A program made the position numbers and the translations under genes. Under the pieces are notes generated by a model that was not told the DNA's origin, made no database searches, and saw nothing but the letters and a program-made list of their open reading frames with translations. From VAZQ01 sp963763365 (GTDB lineage: Bacteria; Pseudomonadota; Alphaproteobacteria; Rhizobiales; Xanthobacteraceae), in contig CAVXOE010000010.1 in the NCBI GenBank assembly GCA_963763365.1, forward strand, positions 100,115 through 164,114: 64,000 nt of DNA, given 5' to 3'. Numbering within the stretch: the stretch's first letter is position 1; every line of letters starts with the position of its first letter. This document shows positions 52,681-62,519 of the stretch, piece after piece.

Positions 52681-55189
52681 ATGTCGGTGGACGACTCTCC
52701 CAGCAAGGAGATCGCAGATCTCCAAAAGCGTCTCGCCGAACTTGATCGCGAGCGTGCGAATCGTTCTCGCTGCACTTGAGCAATTGAAGAGACAGCCGCA
52801 GCGATCTGAGGTGCAGCCCACGACGACCTCTCAAATGGCAGACGCCGTTGCGAGTCCGACGGTCACTCTCTAATGCCGAAAAGGTCGCCTTGTTTCGTTC
52901 GCTCTTCCGGGGTCGCGACGATGTCTTCCCCCGCAGGTGGGAGAACTCAAAGACCGGCAAGACAGGCTACGCGCCGGCGTGCCACAACGAATGGGTTCGC
53001 GGCATCTGCGAGAAACCGCGGATCAAGTGCAGCAACTGCCCGAACCAGGCATTCGTGCCTGTTGGCGATGAGGTCGTGAGAGGCCATCTGCAGGGGAGAG
53101 ACGTTGCCAATCCGGAAAGACGGAGTCCGTTCGTCGCAGGCGTCTATCCGCTCCTGGCGGACGAGACCTGCTGGTTCTTGGCCGCCGATTTCGACAAGGC
53201 ACTCTTGGCAGCGTGATGCGCTGGCGTTCCTGGCGACATGCCGGGAGAAGGGTGTGCCCGCAGCGCTTGAGCGCTCCCGGTCCGGCAATGGCGGTCATGT
53301 CTGGATCTTCTTCTCGGAACCCGTGCCGGCATCCGAGGCGCGCAAGCTCGGTGCCCATCTGGTGACCGAGACGATGGAGCGCTGCCCCGATTTGGGGTTT
53401 GAATCGTATGATCGGTTCTTTCCCAGCCAGGACACCATGCCTGCCGGCGGGTTCGGCAATCTGATCGCGTTGCCGTTGCAGAACGGTCCTCGGCAGGAGG
53501 GCAACAGTGTCTTTGTCGACGACGAACTGCGCCCGTACGACGATCAGTGGGCCTTCCTGTCGAGCCTCAGGCGCATGAGCCGAGCCGAGGTCGCCAACCT
53601 GGTCGACCAGGCGTCGGCTGCAGGGCGGATCGTGGGCGTACGCCTTCCTCTCGACGACGATGATGACGAGCCCTGGATGGCGCCGCCGTCGCGGCGAAAA
53701 GCCGAGCAACCGATCGTCGGCGTGATGCCGGAGAGGGTCGAAGTGGTCTTGGGCAATCAGGTGTACATCGATCGGAGCGTCTTGCCGCCAGCGCTCGTCA
53801 ATCGTCTGATCCGTCTCGCGGCGTTTCAGAATCCTGAATTCTACGCCGCGCAAGCAATGCGGCTGCCGACCTTTGGCAAGCCACGCGTGATCTCCTGTGC
53901 GGAGCTCTTCACCAAGCACATTGCGCTGCCGCGGGGCTGTGTCGATGCTGCTCTCGACCTTCTCACTGCCAACGGTATCCGGCCCGAACTGCGTGACGAG
54001 CGATATGGCGGCACGCCCCTCGGGACGCGCTTTCTTGGTACGCTCACCGAGGAGCAGCAGGCGGCCGCGGATGCCCTGATGGCGCACGACACCGGCGTGC
54101 TCGCAGCCACGACGGCCTTCGGCAAGACCGTGGTCGCCTGCAGACTGATAGCCGAGCGAAACACCAACACGCTGGTCCTGGTGCATCGGCAGCAACTGCT
54201 GGATCAATGGGTGGCGCGGCTGCGCGCCTTCCTCGACATCGACGCGGATCGTATTGGAGTCATCCGCGGTGGACGGAAGCGGCCGACAGGCTTCATCGAT
54301 GTTGCCACCATCCAAAGCCTGGTGAGGAAGGGCGAGGTTTCCGATCGTCGTGGCCGACTACGGGCATCTCGTGGTGGACGAATGCCACCATTTGTCCGCC
54401 GTCAGCTTCGAGGCCGTGGCTCGCGCCGCCAAGGCGAAATATGTGCTCGGCCTGTCTGCGACCGTGACACGGAAGGATGGCCACCACCCCATCATCTTCA
54501 TGCAATGCGGTCCGATCCGTTACCGCGTCGATGCGAGGAAACAGGCGGCGGCAAGGCCATTTTCACACCGGGTGGTGGTCAAGAAGACTGCATTCCGTGC
54601 GGAGCGGCAGAAGTCCGATGCGCCGGGCTCAATTCAGGAGCTTTACGGTCTTCTTGACGCGCGACGACGGCCCGCAATGACATGATTTTCGACGACATCC
54701 TGTCTGCTCTCGAAGCCGGGCGATCCCCGGTCGTGATCACCGAGCGCAAGGACCACCTCCAGGCGATTGCGGAGCGGCTCACGAAGTTCGCCAAGAACGT
54801 CATCGTCCTGAAAGGCGGGATGGGAGCCAAGCAACGCCATCAGGCGACCGCGGCCCTGGCGTCCGTGCCGGACGGCGAGGAGCGCGTCATCGTGGCGACC
54901 GGCCGCTACCTCGGTGAGGGCTTCGACGACGCACGCCTCGATACGCTGTTTCTCACGATGCCCATATCCTGGCGCGGAACCCTCGCACAGTATGCGGGCA
55001 GGCTTCACCGGCTCCACGCGGCCAAACGGGAGGTCGTGATCTACGACTACGTCGATGCCGACTGAACCCCTGCTCGCCAAAATGGCCGGCAGGCGAGAGG
55101 CCGGCTACCGGGCGCTGGGCTACGACGTGACACACGCCGACGACCTGTTTTCGCGCGAGACAGATGCTCCCACGAGGAAAACTGGCTGA
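52681..55189 (+). pseudogene. TOTE-type archaeo-eukaryotic primase (AEP) plus superfamily-2 helicase, seven frame breaks
   Basis: Joined frames give a protein of about 833 residues. After a coiled N-terminus (MSVDDSPSKEIADLQKRLAE) comes the AEP-like domain: ALFRSLFRGRDDVFPRRWE, a Cys cluster (RIKCSNCPNQAF), the metal motif WFLAADFDK (DxD) and RSRSGNGGHVWIFF. The helicase follows: motif I TTAFGKTV, motif II VVDECHH, motif III GLSATVTRKDG, and motif VI QYAGRLHRLH. This is the layout annotated in public databases as TOTE conflict-system primase-helicase. Breaks, each explained by one extra base, are near 52759, 52870, 53202, 54346, 54656, 54672 and 55063. Either the gene is dead or the sequence needs polishing here. 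Confidence 0.8.
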
Positions 55190-55370
55190 ATTCCGCGGGT
55201 TCTTGGGCCTTCATGTAGTCGGGATTGGCGCGAGCTACGTCAAAAATGTCTTGGCGGCTCAGGATTTGGACTGTGGAATGTCTGGCTCCGCGACTGGCGT
55301 CGTAATTGACGGAGCCCAGTTGCCGCCTAGTGTTGCCCCATGCGTTGGCAACGTGATTCGCAGAGCGGGC

Positions 55371-58204
55371 ATGAGCCGCGCCCGTCGGGAGCGAGGAGAG
55401 AAAGGTCGTGGGCGTCAGAAGGCCCGCGCCGTGCTCGATCGACCTCCGCCGTTGCAGGGGTGGCGGACCACCGACGACGACGAGATTGCGCTGCGCCGTT
55501 GGCGGGGCCGCACCGAGATCGTTGCCATCGAGGCGCTGGAACCCAAGCAGCCGTTTTTCGGCACGTTCCGCGTGCAGTCGGGGAGCGGCGGCTTCTACGA
55601 GGTGGAAATCCGCGACCTCGACGGCTTGCAGCAATTCCTGCGGCTGTATCGATCATCGCGCCAATGGCCTCGGGACCTGCAAGCATATCGAGGGCGTGCT
55701 CGCGGCGCTGCGCCAGCGCAGCGCCAAGGCGTTCCGTGAGGCCGCGGCGCGGGGCACTCCGCGCATCGAGGTCTTCCTGGATCGCCGCGGCGCCGCAACG
55801 CCGGCATTGATGTGGCCCACGGGCGACCGCCGCCATGCGAGCGCGGCGAGCGCGCTGGCTCGCTGCGTTCATTGAACCGGATGGCACTCTTGCTTGCGAT
55901 CCGAGCAAGGTCGAGGCGCTTATTTCCGCGTGGCGCGTTGCGCCCGCCGACATCCGCCGCCGGATTCGGGTGTCGCGCCACTTCACGCCGTGGCTCGACC
56001 GGCTGCGCCGGGAGCGCTCGCGCGAGGAGGCGCGCGCGGCATTCCTCGCCGAGGTCAAGGACGGCGCTGCGAGTTTCGATCTGTTGCGCCACCCGCTGCT
56101 GCCCTATCAGCGCGAAGGCATGCTGCATCTCGCATTCGGCGAACGGACCTTGCTGGCCGACGAGATGGGCCTCGGCAAGACCGTCCAGGCGATCGCCGCC
56201 TGCGAGCTCTTGGCCCGCCGCAAGGGCATCGAGCGCGTGCTGGTGGTGTGCCCGGCCTCGCTCAAGGCGGAATGGGAGGAGCAGATCGCGCGCTTCACCG
56301 ACCGCCCGGCGCGTTCGGTGTTCGGCGCCCGGCCGGCGCGCCTTGCCGCCTACCGCGAGCCCACATTCTTCACCATCGTGAACTACGAGCAGGTGCTCGG
56401 CGACGCCGCGGACATCAACGAGATATTGCATCCCGACGTGGTCGTGCTCGACGAGGCGCAGCGCATCAAGAACTGGCAGATCAAGACCGCGCGGCGGGTG
56501 AAGTCGCTGCGCTCGCCCTATGCCTTCGTGCTGACCGGCACGCCGGTCGAGAACCGCATCGACGAGCTCTATTCGATCGTGCAGTACCTCGACCCGGAAC
56601 TGGTCGGGCCGCTGTTCCGCTTCAATCGCGACTTCTATGAACTCGACGAGCGGGGCCGGCCGGTCGACTACAAGAACCTCGCCGAATTGCGCCGCCGGCT
56701 GCAACCGGTGATGCTCCGCCGCCGCAAGTCCGACGTCGAGTCCGAACTCCCGGGCCGCACGGTGAAGACCTATTTCGTGCCGATGGTCGAGGAGCAGACG
56801 GCTACGCTACGACGACTACAGACGCCAGGCCGCCCGTCTCCTCGCGCATGGCGCAGCGCCGCCCGTTGTTGCCGAAGGAGTTCGAACGCCTGCAAATGCT
56901 GCTCGCCTGCATGCGCATGATCTGCGACACGCCGGCGATCCTCGATCCGACCTGCCGCGTGAGCCCCAAGCTCGAAGAGCTGGAAGGCATCCTGAGCGAC
57001 CTGCTCGAAGAGCCGGATCGCAAGATCATCGTGTTCTCCGAGTGGGAGCGGATGCTGGAACTGGTGCGGGAACTGGCGGCGGAACTGGGCGTGGAGGTGG
57101 CTTGGCATACCGGCTCGGTGCCGCAGCAGCGCCGCCGCGCCGAGATCGTCCGCTTCAAGCAGGACCCGGCCTGCCGGCTGTTCCTCTCCACCGACAGCGG
57201 CAGCGTCGGGCTCAACCTGCAGGTCGCGAGCGCGGTCGTGAACGTCGACCTGCCGTGGAACCCGGCGAAGCTCGAACAGCGCATCGCACGCGCCTGGCGC
57301 AAGAACCAGACGCGCTCGGTGACGGTCGTCAATCTCGTCTGCGAAGATTCGATCGAGCACCAGATTCTGCACCTTCTCGGTCACAAGCAAGCGCTGGCCG
57401 ACGGCGTGCTCGACGGCCAAGGCGATCTCGGCGCGCTCAAGATGCCGTCCGGCCGGGCGGCCATGATCGAGCGCATGCAGGCGATGATGCAGGCGCAGGC
57501 GAGCGTCGCGCCGCGCATCCTGTCGCCGGAAGAAGCCGTCGCCGAGGAGTTGCGGCGTCGCCATGGCGAGCGGGCGCTGCTGATCGAGGCCCGCACGGGC
57601 GGCGATGGCCGCGTCCGCCTGTTGGCCGTCCTCGACCTCGACGGCGAAGCGCTCGCGGCCGAGGCGAAACGGCACGAGGCGCGCCGTGAGGTCGGTCCCG
57701 CCGTCGAGGTGATCGACCGGCCGACCTGGCTCGCCATGCGGCGACTGGCTGCGAGCGGCATGATTACGCTTGGCCGAGGGTCAGTCCCGCGTGCTGCACC
57801 AGTCGCCGGACTTTGCGGCCGCCGCCGATCCGAGTTTCGACCCGGAGAAGCGCGCCGCCGAACTGCGCGGCGAGGCCGAGCGGTCGCTGCGCATGGCGCG
57901 CGTGCTCGCGGCCGGCGGTTTCCCCGAGGAGGCGCTGCCGCTCATTGCCAAGGCGATCGGCATCGGTGCGGCAGCGAGGCTCGCGGCGCTCGGCGAACTC
58001 GCGGCAGGAGTCTCGATCGCGACGCCGGCACAGATCCGCGACCTGGTCGACCGCGGCGTCTTCGCTCCGCAGGCGGAGGCCGCACTGTCGGCGCTGTGGT
58101 CCGCTGCTGGAGGACGCACCGTTGCCGACCTGGAATCGCTCATCACCGATGCGACACTCGCCGTCGCAGGGATCAATGACCGAGAACGGGCGAAGGCCGC
58201 CTGA
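55371..58204 (+). pseudogene. SWIM zinc-finger plus SNF2-family helicase, about five frame breaks
   Basis: The gene is on the same strand as the TOTE-type gene, 180 bp after it. Joined frames give about 940 residues. The N-terminal part has WRTTDDDEIALRRWRGR and a beta-rich region, then a SWIM finger (SCGCIDHRANGLGTCKHIEG, CxC-xn-CxH). The SNF2 motor has LPYQREGMLHLAF, motif I DEMGLGKTVQ, motif II VVLDEAQRIKN, motif III VLTGTPVENR, IIVFSEWERM, and motif VI QRIARAWRKNQ. An uncharacterised C-terminal part ends in helices (RMARVLAAGGFPEEALPLIA). Breaks lie near 55632, 55858, 56806, 56847 and 57772. A DNA-translocase role in defence is inferred from its company only. Confidence 0.8.
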
Positions 58205-58307
58205 AGGCACGTGGGGGCGTAGCCTTTTTGCTCGATGGTTGGGTCTCTGCTACCTAAGCCACTGAATTCTCTCGAGTTTTCAAATGGGTACGGCGAGCCA
58301 GATTCAT

Positions 58308-58520
58308 GGTTCGAATCCCGCTCTCTCCGCCACGAACTAAGTATCTGATATATATTGCGTTTTTGTCATTCGGCGAACGCGAATTCCTCCGTAGATTCCG
58401 GGGTTTTGCGGCGCGCACAGCAGCGACGCCGTTCGCGCCGAGACGAATTCGTGCGACATTTGCCGCGCTCGCCGCGCGCGAGTCTCGCTAGCCCATTTTG
58501 GTGGTACGGCAGTCTCTCGC
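58308..58520 (+). repeat. Right copy of island-flanking direct repeat with tRNA-Ser 3'-end remnant
   Basis: GGTTCGAATCCCGCTCTCTCCGCCA reproduces the T-arm and acceptor end of tRNA-Ser(CGA), but no tRNA body precedes it. The match to the left copy continues for about 190 bp with substitutions and small gaps. The sequence up to the recombinase stop (58599) holds nothing else recognisable. The two copies have diverged, so the event is not recent. Confidence 0.85.
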
Positions 58521-58598
58521 CCGGCAGCTAAATTCGTGGTGAGAGAGTGAGACGCGCAACGAGAGAAGGGTCGCGGAATAGTTCGTGCGCTACGGCCG

Positions 58599-60353
58599 TC
58601 AATGAGTTGATTCAAATCCGAGACGTCGCCGCTGGTCGTTCCAATCGAGCGGTAGCCTTGTGTCGTCCATGAGACGGCGCGCTGTCAATTCAGGCGGATG
58701 TTTGCCGGTGAGAATCGCGCTCACGATGTCAGGCGCCAATATCGTGAGACGGAAGAGCCGCGTCGCGTAGGACGGGACGACGCCCTCGGATTTGGCAACA
58801 TCCTCGAAGGTCAGGCTCCTATCCGCGAGAAACCGGTTCCGGATTGCGTTGGCACGGACGAGAAGACGCACCAGGCCGGTGTCGGGAGCTCCGGGCTCCG
58901 ACCCGTCGTCCACAATGATCCTCATCTCCTTGCCGGTGCGCTTGAGGCGAGCAGGAATAGATAAGGTCGTCACTTGGCGATCGGCCTCGGATTGGGCCTT
59001 CTCGATCGGCTCAGTTTGCTCGGCTGCTCCGTCAAGCCCCCGACAGACCCTTTCCTGGTCCAGCGTGATATCAATGCGATCCGCATGAACCTGGGCGCGC
59101 ACGATGCATGAGCGCAAATATGTGTGGAGGCCCTGAACCCCAAGGGCATGATCGCCGGCAGCAAGATGTCCGGCGCGCTCAATCAACCGCTTTTGGGTTA
59201 CGGCGTCGCAAGCGGAATGTTGAACGACCTGCAGGATCGCGGCGGGCTCCGACAGCCAATCGCGGAGGCGACGGACAACAAGGGATTCAAGGGCAACTGC
59301 GGGGATCCGTTGGCCGGCACTTTTGGCCTTCGGGGACCCATCCAGCAATGAGCGCGAGATGTAATACCGGTAACGGGTCCCCTTCTTATTCGCGTGCGTC
59401 GGGCTCATCCGGCCGCCGTGGGCATCGAACAAAATCCCGGTCAGCAGGCTTGGCTCATTGCCCGCCTTCCCGTTGGCGCGGTCGAGGCGGTTCTCCGAGA
59501 GGACGGCCTGCGCTTTGTTCCAAAGCGTCTCGTCGACGATAGCGTCGTGCTCGCCCGGATAGCTCTTGTCCTTGTGGACGATTTCGCCGCGATAAACCCG
59601 GTTCTGCAGCATGAGATAGAGCGCACCGCGGGCGAGCGGCTGGCCGCCATATCGACTGCCGTCGGAGGCCGTCCGGATCTTGCTGACAATCCCGGCGCCA
59701 TCGAGGTCCTCCTTCAATTCCTGGACTGATTTGAGTTCGACGTAGCGCCGAAAGATATGTCGGACTGTCTCGGCTTCTGTCGCGTTGACGATGAGCTTCC
59801 GGTCCTTGACGTCGTAGCCGAGCGAGGGTTGTCCCCCCATCCACATGCCCTTCTTCTTGGAAGCCGCGATCTTGTCACGGATGCGCTCGCCGGTGACCTC
59901 GCGCTCGAACTGAGCAAACGACAGGAGGATATTGAGCGTCAGGCGCCCCATCGACGACGTGGTGTTGAACTGCTGGGTGACCGACACAAAGGAAACGGTG
60001 TGCTTGTCGAAAATGTCAACGATCTTGGCGAAGTCGGACAGCGACCGGGTCAGTCGGTCAACCTTGTAGACGACCACCACATCGATCTTACCCGCGCTCA
60101 CATCCGACAGGAGCCGCTGGAACGCCGGCCGTTCCAGCGTTCCGCCCGAGAAACCTCCGTCGTCATACATCTCCCCAACCAGGACCCATCCTTCGCGCTT
60201 CTGGCTGGCGATGAAGGCCTCGCAGGCTTCGCGCTGGGCGTCGAGCGAGTTGAAGTCCTGTTCCAGCCCTTCCTCGCTGCTCTTGCGGGTATAGATCGCA
60301 CAACGAAGTTTTGCCGGGCTACGACTGGAATTGGGTGCTGATCGATTAGCCAT
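58599..60353 (-). CDS. Large serine recombinase
   Basis: A 584-residue site-specific recombinase. The resolvase domain has AIYTRKSSEEGLEQDFNSLD (nucleophile Ser in the RKSS stretch), DDGGFSGGTLERPAF and VVVYKVDRLTRSLSDF. The Recombinase domain follows (RDKIAASKKKGMWMGGQPSLGYDV and LYLMLQNRVYRGEI). The zinc-ribbon cysteines usual in phage integrases of this class are not evident; the C-terminal third is instead a helical region ending RLPLDWNDQRRRLGFE, as in the group that travels with DUF2924. It starts within the DUF2924 gene end (8-bp overlap). Its 3' end abuts the right repeat, fitting a role in excision or insertion. Confidence 0.9.
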   Translation of the reverse strand: MANRSAPNSSRSPAKLRCAIYTRKSSEEGLEQDFNSLDAQREACEAFIASQKREGWVLVGEMYDDGGFSGGTLERPAFQRLLSDVSAGKIDVVVVYKVDRLTRSLSDFAKIVDIFDKHTVSFVSVTQQFNTTSSMGRLTLNILLSFAQFEREVTGERIRDKIAASKKKGMWMGGQPSLGYDVKDRKLIVNATEAETVRHIFRRYVELKSVQELKEDLDGAGIVSKIRTASDGSRYGGQPLARGALYLMLQNRVYRGEIVHKDKSYPGEHDAIVDETLWNKAQAVLSENRLDRANGKAGNEPSLLTGILFDAHGGRMSPTHANKKGTRYRYYISRSLLDGSPKAKSAGQRIPAVALESLVVRRLRDWLSEPAAILQVVQHSACDAVTQKRLIERAGHLAAGDHALGVQGLHTYLRSCIVRAQVHADRIDITLDQERVCRGLDGAAEQTEPIEKAQSEADRQVTTLSIPARLKRTGKEMRIIVDDGSEPGAPDTGLVRLLVRANAIRNRFLADRSLTFEDVAKSEGVVPSYATRLFRLTILAPDIVSAILTGKHPPELTARRLMDDTRLPLDWNDQRRRLGFESTH

Positions 60354-60915
60354 TGGCCAATTCCTCCGCACCGGGCGATCCGGTCGCATCCGAGCCCGAT
60401 TTCCCATTCGATGCAGGCTTGCGGATCAAGCCGAAGAAGCGGGGTCCTGACCAATGTGCCCCGGTAATGGCATGCGCGATCTTGGTCAACGACGGAAAGG
60501 ATTTGTTCGCGTATTCGAAGCCGTCTTCCGTCACGACCACCGTGTGCGTTCTGCCGCGCCACTCGCGCACCAGCCGCGTGCCCGGCCTGAGGGACGAATC
60601 GGGCGTGATGACGATGCTTCCCTTGACCTCCAACTCCTTCGTCAATGCGTCGAGCTTGCGCTGGGTCGCCTTGCTCAACCCGCCGTAAGCAAGCTCCTGC
60701 ATGCGATAGGCAATGGCCCGGATCAGCAGATCGCGGCTCAACCGTGGAGGTTGACTCCGATAAAGCCGGCGCCATTCGTCGCGCAGTTGCTGCGCCGTCA
60801 ACCCATTCAAGGCCGCAATTCGTTGGGACAGCTCACTGTGCCCTGTTGAATTTTCGGCCATAGTCGTCGCCGCGCTGCGAGCAGATAAGTGTGCTCGCTT
60901 TCGGGCTATTTTCAT
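60346..60915 (-). CDS. DUF2924 protein
   Basis: This 189-residue protein carries LTAQQLRDEWRRLYRSQPP, LSRDLLIRAIAYRMQELAYGGL and the C-terminal beta-rich LVREWRGRTHTVVVTEDGFEY, YPSLTKIAHAITGAHWSGPRFFGL-like ending; these define the family. DUF2924 genes almost always sit directly upstream of large serine recombinases in phages and islands and may be accessory DNA-binding factors. GGAGGTCCACG before 60915 supports that start, though MAENST at 60861 is possible. It is translationally coupled to the recombinase. Confidence 0.9.
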   Translation of the reverse strand: MKIARKRAHLSARSAATTMAENSTGHSELSQRIAALNGLTAQQLRDEWRRLYRSQPPRLSRDLLIRAIAYRMQELAYGGLSKATQRKLDALTKELEVKGSIVITPDSSLRPGTRLVREWRGRTHTVVVTEDGFEYANKSFPSLTKIAHAITGAHWSGPRFFGLIRKPASNGKSGSDATGSPGAEELANG

Positions 60916-61139
60916 CGTGGACCTCCGGTGCTGACGCGCCGTTCGCGCGCTTCCACTGCCTCAAGGCCCGGGCAAAGCCGGGCTCAAGGGCGTGGGCACC
61001 GAGGCCTCAACGGGCCTTGTCTATTTCGCATGCACGCTCTTCGTGGGCAGGAAGTCCAGTCGAAAGTCTGCGGCGAGGCCACTTCGGTGAACCTGAAAAT
61101 TCAGTTTCGCGAGACGCCGGAAGGCTGGCCCCATAATCT

Positions 61140-61173
61140 CTGGTTGGAGGTTCGAATCCTTCCAGCCCCACCA
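61140..61173 (+). other. tmRNA/tRNA-like 3'-end scar
   Basis: GGAGG-TTCGAAT-CCTTC forms a T-arm, followed by acceptor strand CAGCCCC, discriminator A and CCA at 61171-61173. No matching 5' strand GGGGCTG is found in the preceding 150 bp. An acceptor of GGGGCTG/CAGCCCC is the pattern of tmRNA (ssrA), a common integration target. It looks like a leftover attachment site. An amidase-linked minus-strand frame stays open through it. Confidence 0.5.
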
Positions 61174-61324
61174 CGCAGTCCGACGAAAGCGGAGATTTCC
61201 CGGCGGCCGCCGAAAGGCCCCCAATTGGCGGGCTTTGCCGCCCTCGGTTTCGTCTCTGCAGAGACCAATTCGGTCCACGAGGGGATTTCGGGCGAGTTGT
61301 CTCTGGCCCTCGGAATCCCGTTTC

Positions 61325-61965
61325 CCGGAAACGGAGACCGTCGTCAGCACGAACGCTCGGATATCTAGCTTCGATAACCTCGGCTGCCGCCAAACAGATA
61401 TCCTCCCGAAATCGGCCGGCCACGAGTTGCACCCCAACAGGTACGCCGTCGGCTTGGCCGGTAGGGATCGCGATGGCTGGCAGGCCAAGCATCGAGATCG
61501 CAAGCATTGGATGGTGCGACGTTAGCATGCGTGCTACAGCCTCGTCGCCCTGCTGGTCATAATCAAACGGCACCGGGCGCAATGACGACACCGGCATCAG
61601 CAGCAGCGGATAGCGCTCGAAGAACAATTGCCATTCACGAAGGATGGCGGCGCGGCGTCCGAACGCTTTAATGTAGTCCTCGTAATTCAGTTCCGAGGCG
61701 TAGGCCATTGTCGATGCGCGGGCCCGCCGCAACTCGTCGTCGCCCAGACGCTCAATCGCGCCGGTCGTGCTGGAGCGCTCCTCGCTACGGATCAGTGTAA
61801 AGAACAGACGCGCAATTTCTTCGAAATGTGGCGGCGCCGCCTGTTCAACTCGGTAACCAGCATCCTCTAACCATCCTGCAGCGACGCGCAGTGCGGTCGA
61901 AACCGCCGGATCCACTTCAGCGCCAGGATCTCCAGCGAACAGGGCGACCGACCGGGGCGCACGAG
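61325..61965 (-). pseudogene. Amidase C-terminal fragment
   Basis: This is the C-terminal third of an amidase-signature family enzyme. It includes ALFAGDPGAEVDPAVSTALR, FERYPLLLMPVSSLRPVPFD, and SMLGLPAIAIPTG with VGVQLVAGRFRED, the standard ending blocks. The catalytic Ser-cisSer-Lys region is missing because the gene is cut off at about 61965, where IS3-type transposase sequence begins. The same frame stays open to 61007 past the natural end. It is a remnant of insertion-mediated disruption. Confidence 0.8.
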
Positions 61966-62487
61966 GACCGGACCCACGATGGACGGAAATACCGGATGCT
62001 CAATGTGATCGATGAGTTCACCCACGAATGCCTGGCGATCCGGGTCACCCGCAAGCTCAAGGCCATCGACGTGATCGATGTGCTGTCCGATCTCTTCATC
62101 CTGCGTGGCGTGCCTGGCCACATCCGGTCAGACAATGGACCAGAGTTTGTGGCCGAGGCCGTGCAGGCGTGGATCACAGCGGTCGGTGCCAAGACCGCCT
62201 ACATCACACCAGGCGGCCCCTGGGAGAATGGCTACGTCGAGAGCTTCAATGCGCGCCTGCGCGACGAATTGCTCGATGGTGAAATCTTCTACTCGCTGCG
62301 GGAGGCTCAGATCGTCATCGAAAGCTGGCGGCGTCACTTCAATACGGTCAGACCGCATGAAGCGCTCGGCTACAAGCCGCCCGCACCGGAAGTGTTCGTG
62401 CCTGCCTTTGCCGCATGGCCGGCTGCGCTACGCCGATCGGCTTCGCCGGCCACGCTCCCGCTGGCGCAGCGGCCAACTCTTAACTAA
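61962..62487 (+). pseudogene. IS3-family transposase (orfB) fragment
   Basis: About 175 residues of the DDE integrase core are present: EDRTHDGRKYRMLNVIDEFT (first Asp), IRSDNGPEFVAEAVQAW (second Asp), PGGPWENGYVESFNARLRDEL (Glu) and HFNTVRPHEALGYKPPAPEV. All three catalytic residues remain, but the N-terminal DNA-binding part and orfA are gone. Upstream in-frame codons belong to the opposite strand of the amidase fragment. A few Arg/Ala-rich residues end the chain at 62487. Confidence 0.85.
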
Positions 62488-62519
62488 CATTCCATCCGGA
62501 CCACTCGATGGGGGCCGAT
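61962..62519 (+). mobile_element. IS3-family insertion sequence remnant (3' part)
   Basis: Only the right part of an IS3-type element is present, starting abruptly at the amidase junction. It contains the C-terminal half of the transposase and, after its stop, CATCCGGACCACTCGATGGGGGCCGATCA, which resembles the right end of such elements. The left end and orfA are missing, so it cannot move by itself. Confidence 0.75.

Noticed and set aside
61007..61324. C-terminal extension of the amidase fragment through the tmRNA-like scar
   Set aside because: Residues past about 61325 lose amidase similarity and translate the RNA-gene remnant (GLEGFEPPTR-type artefact).
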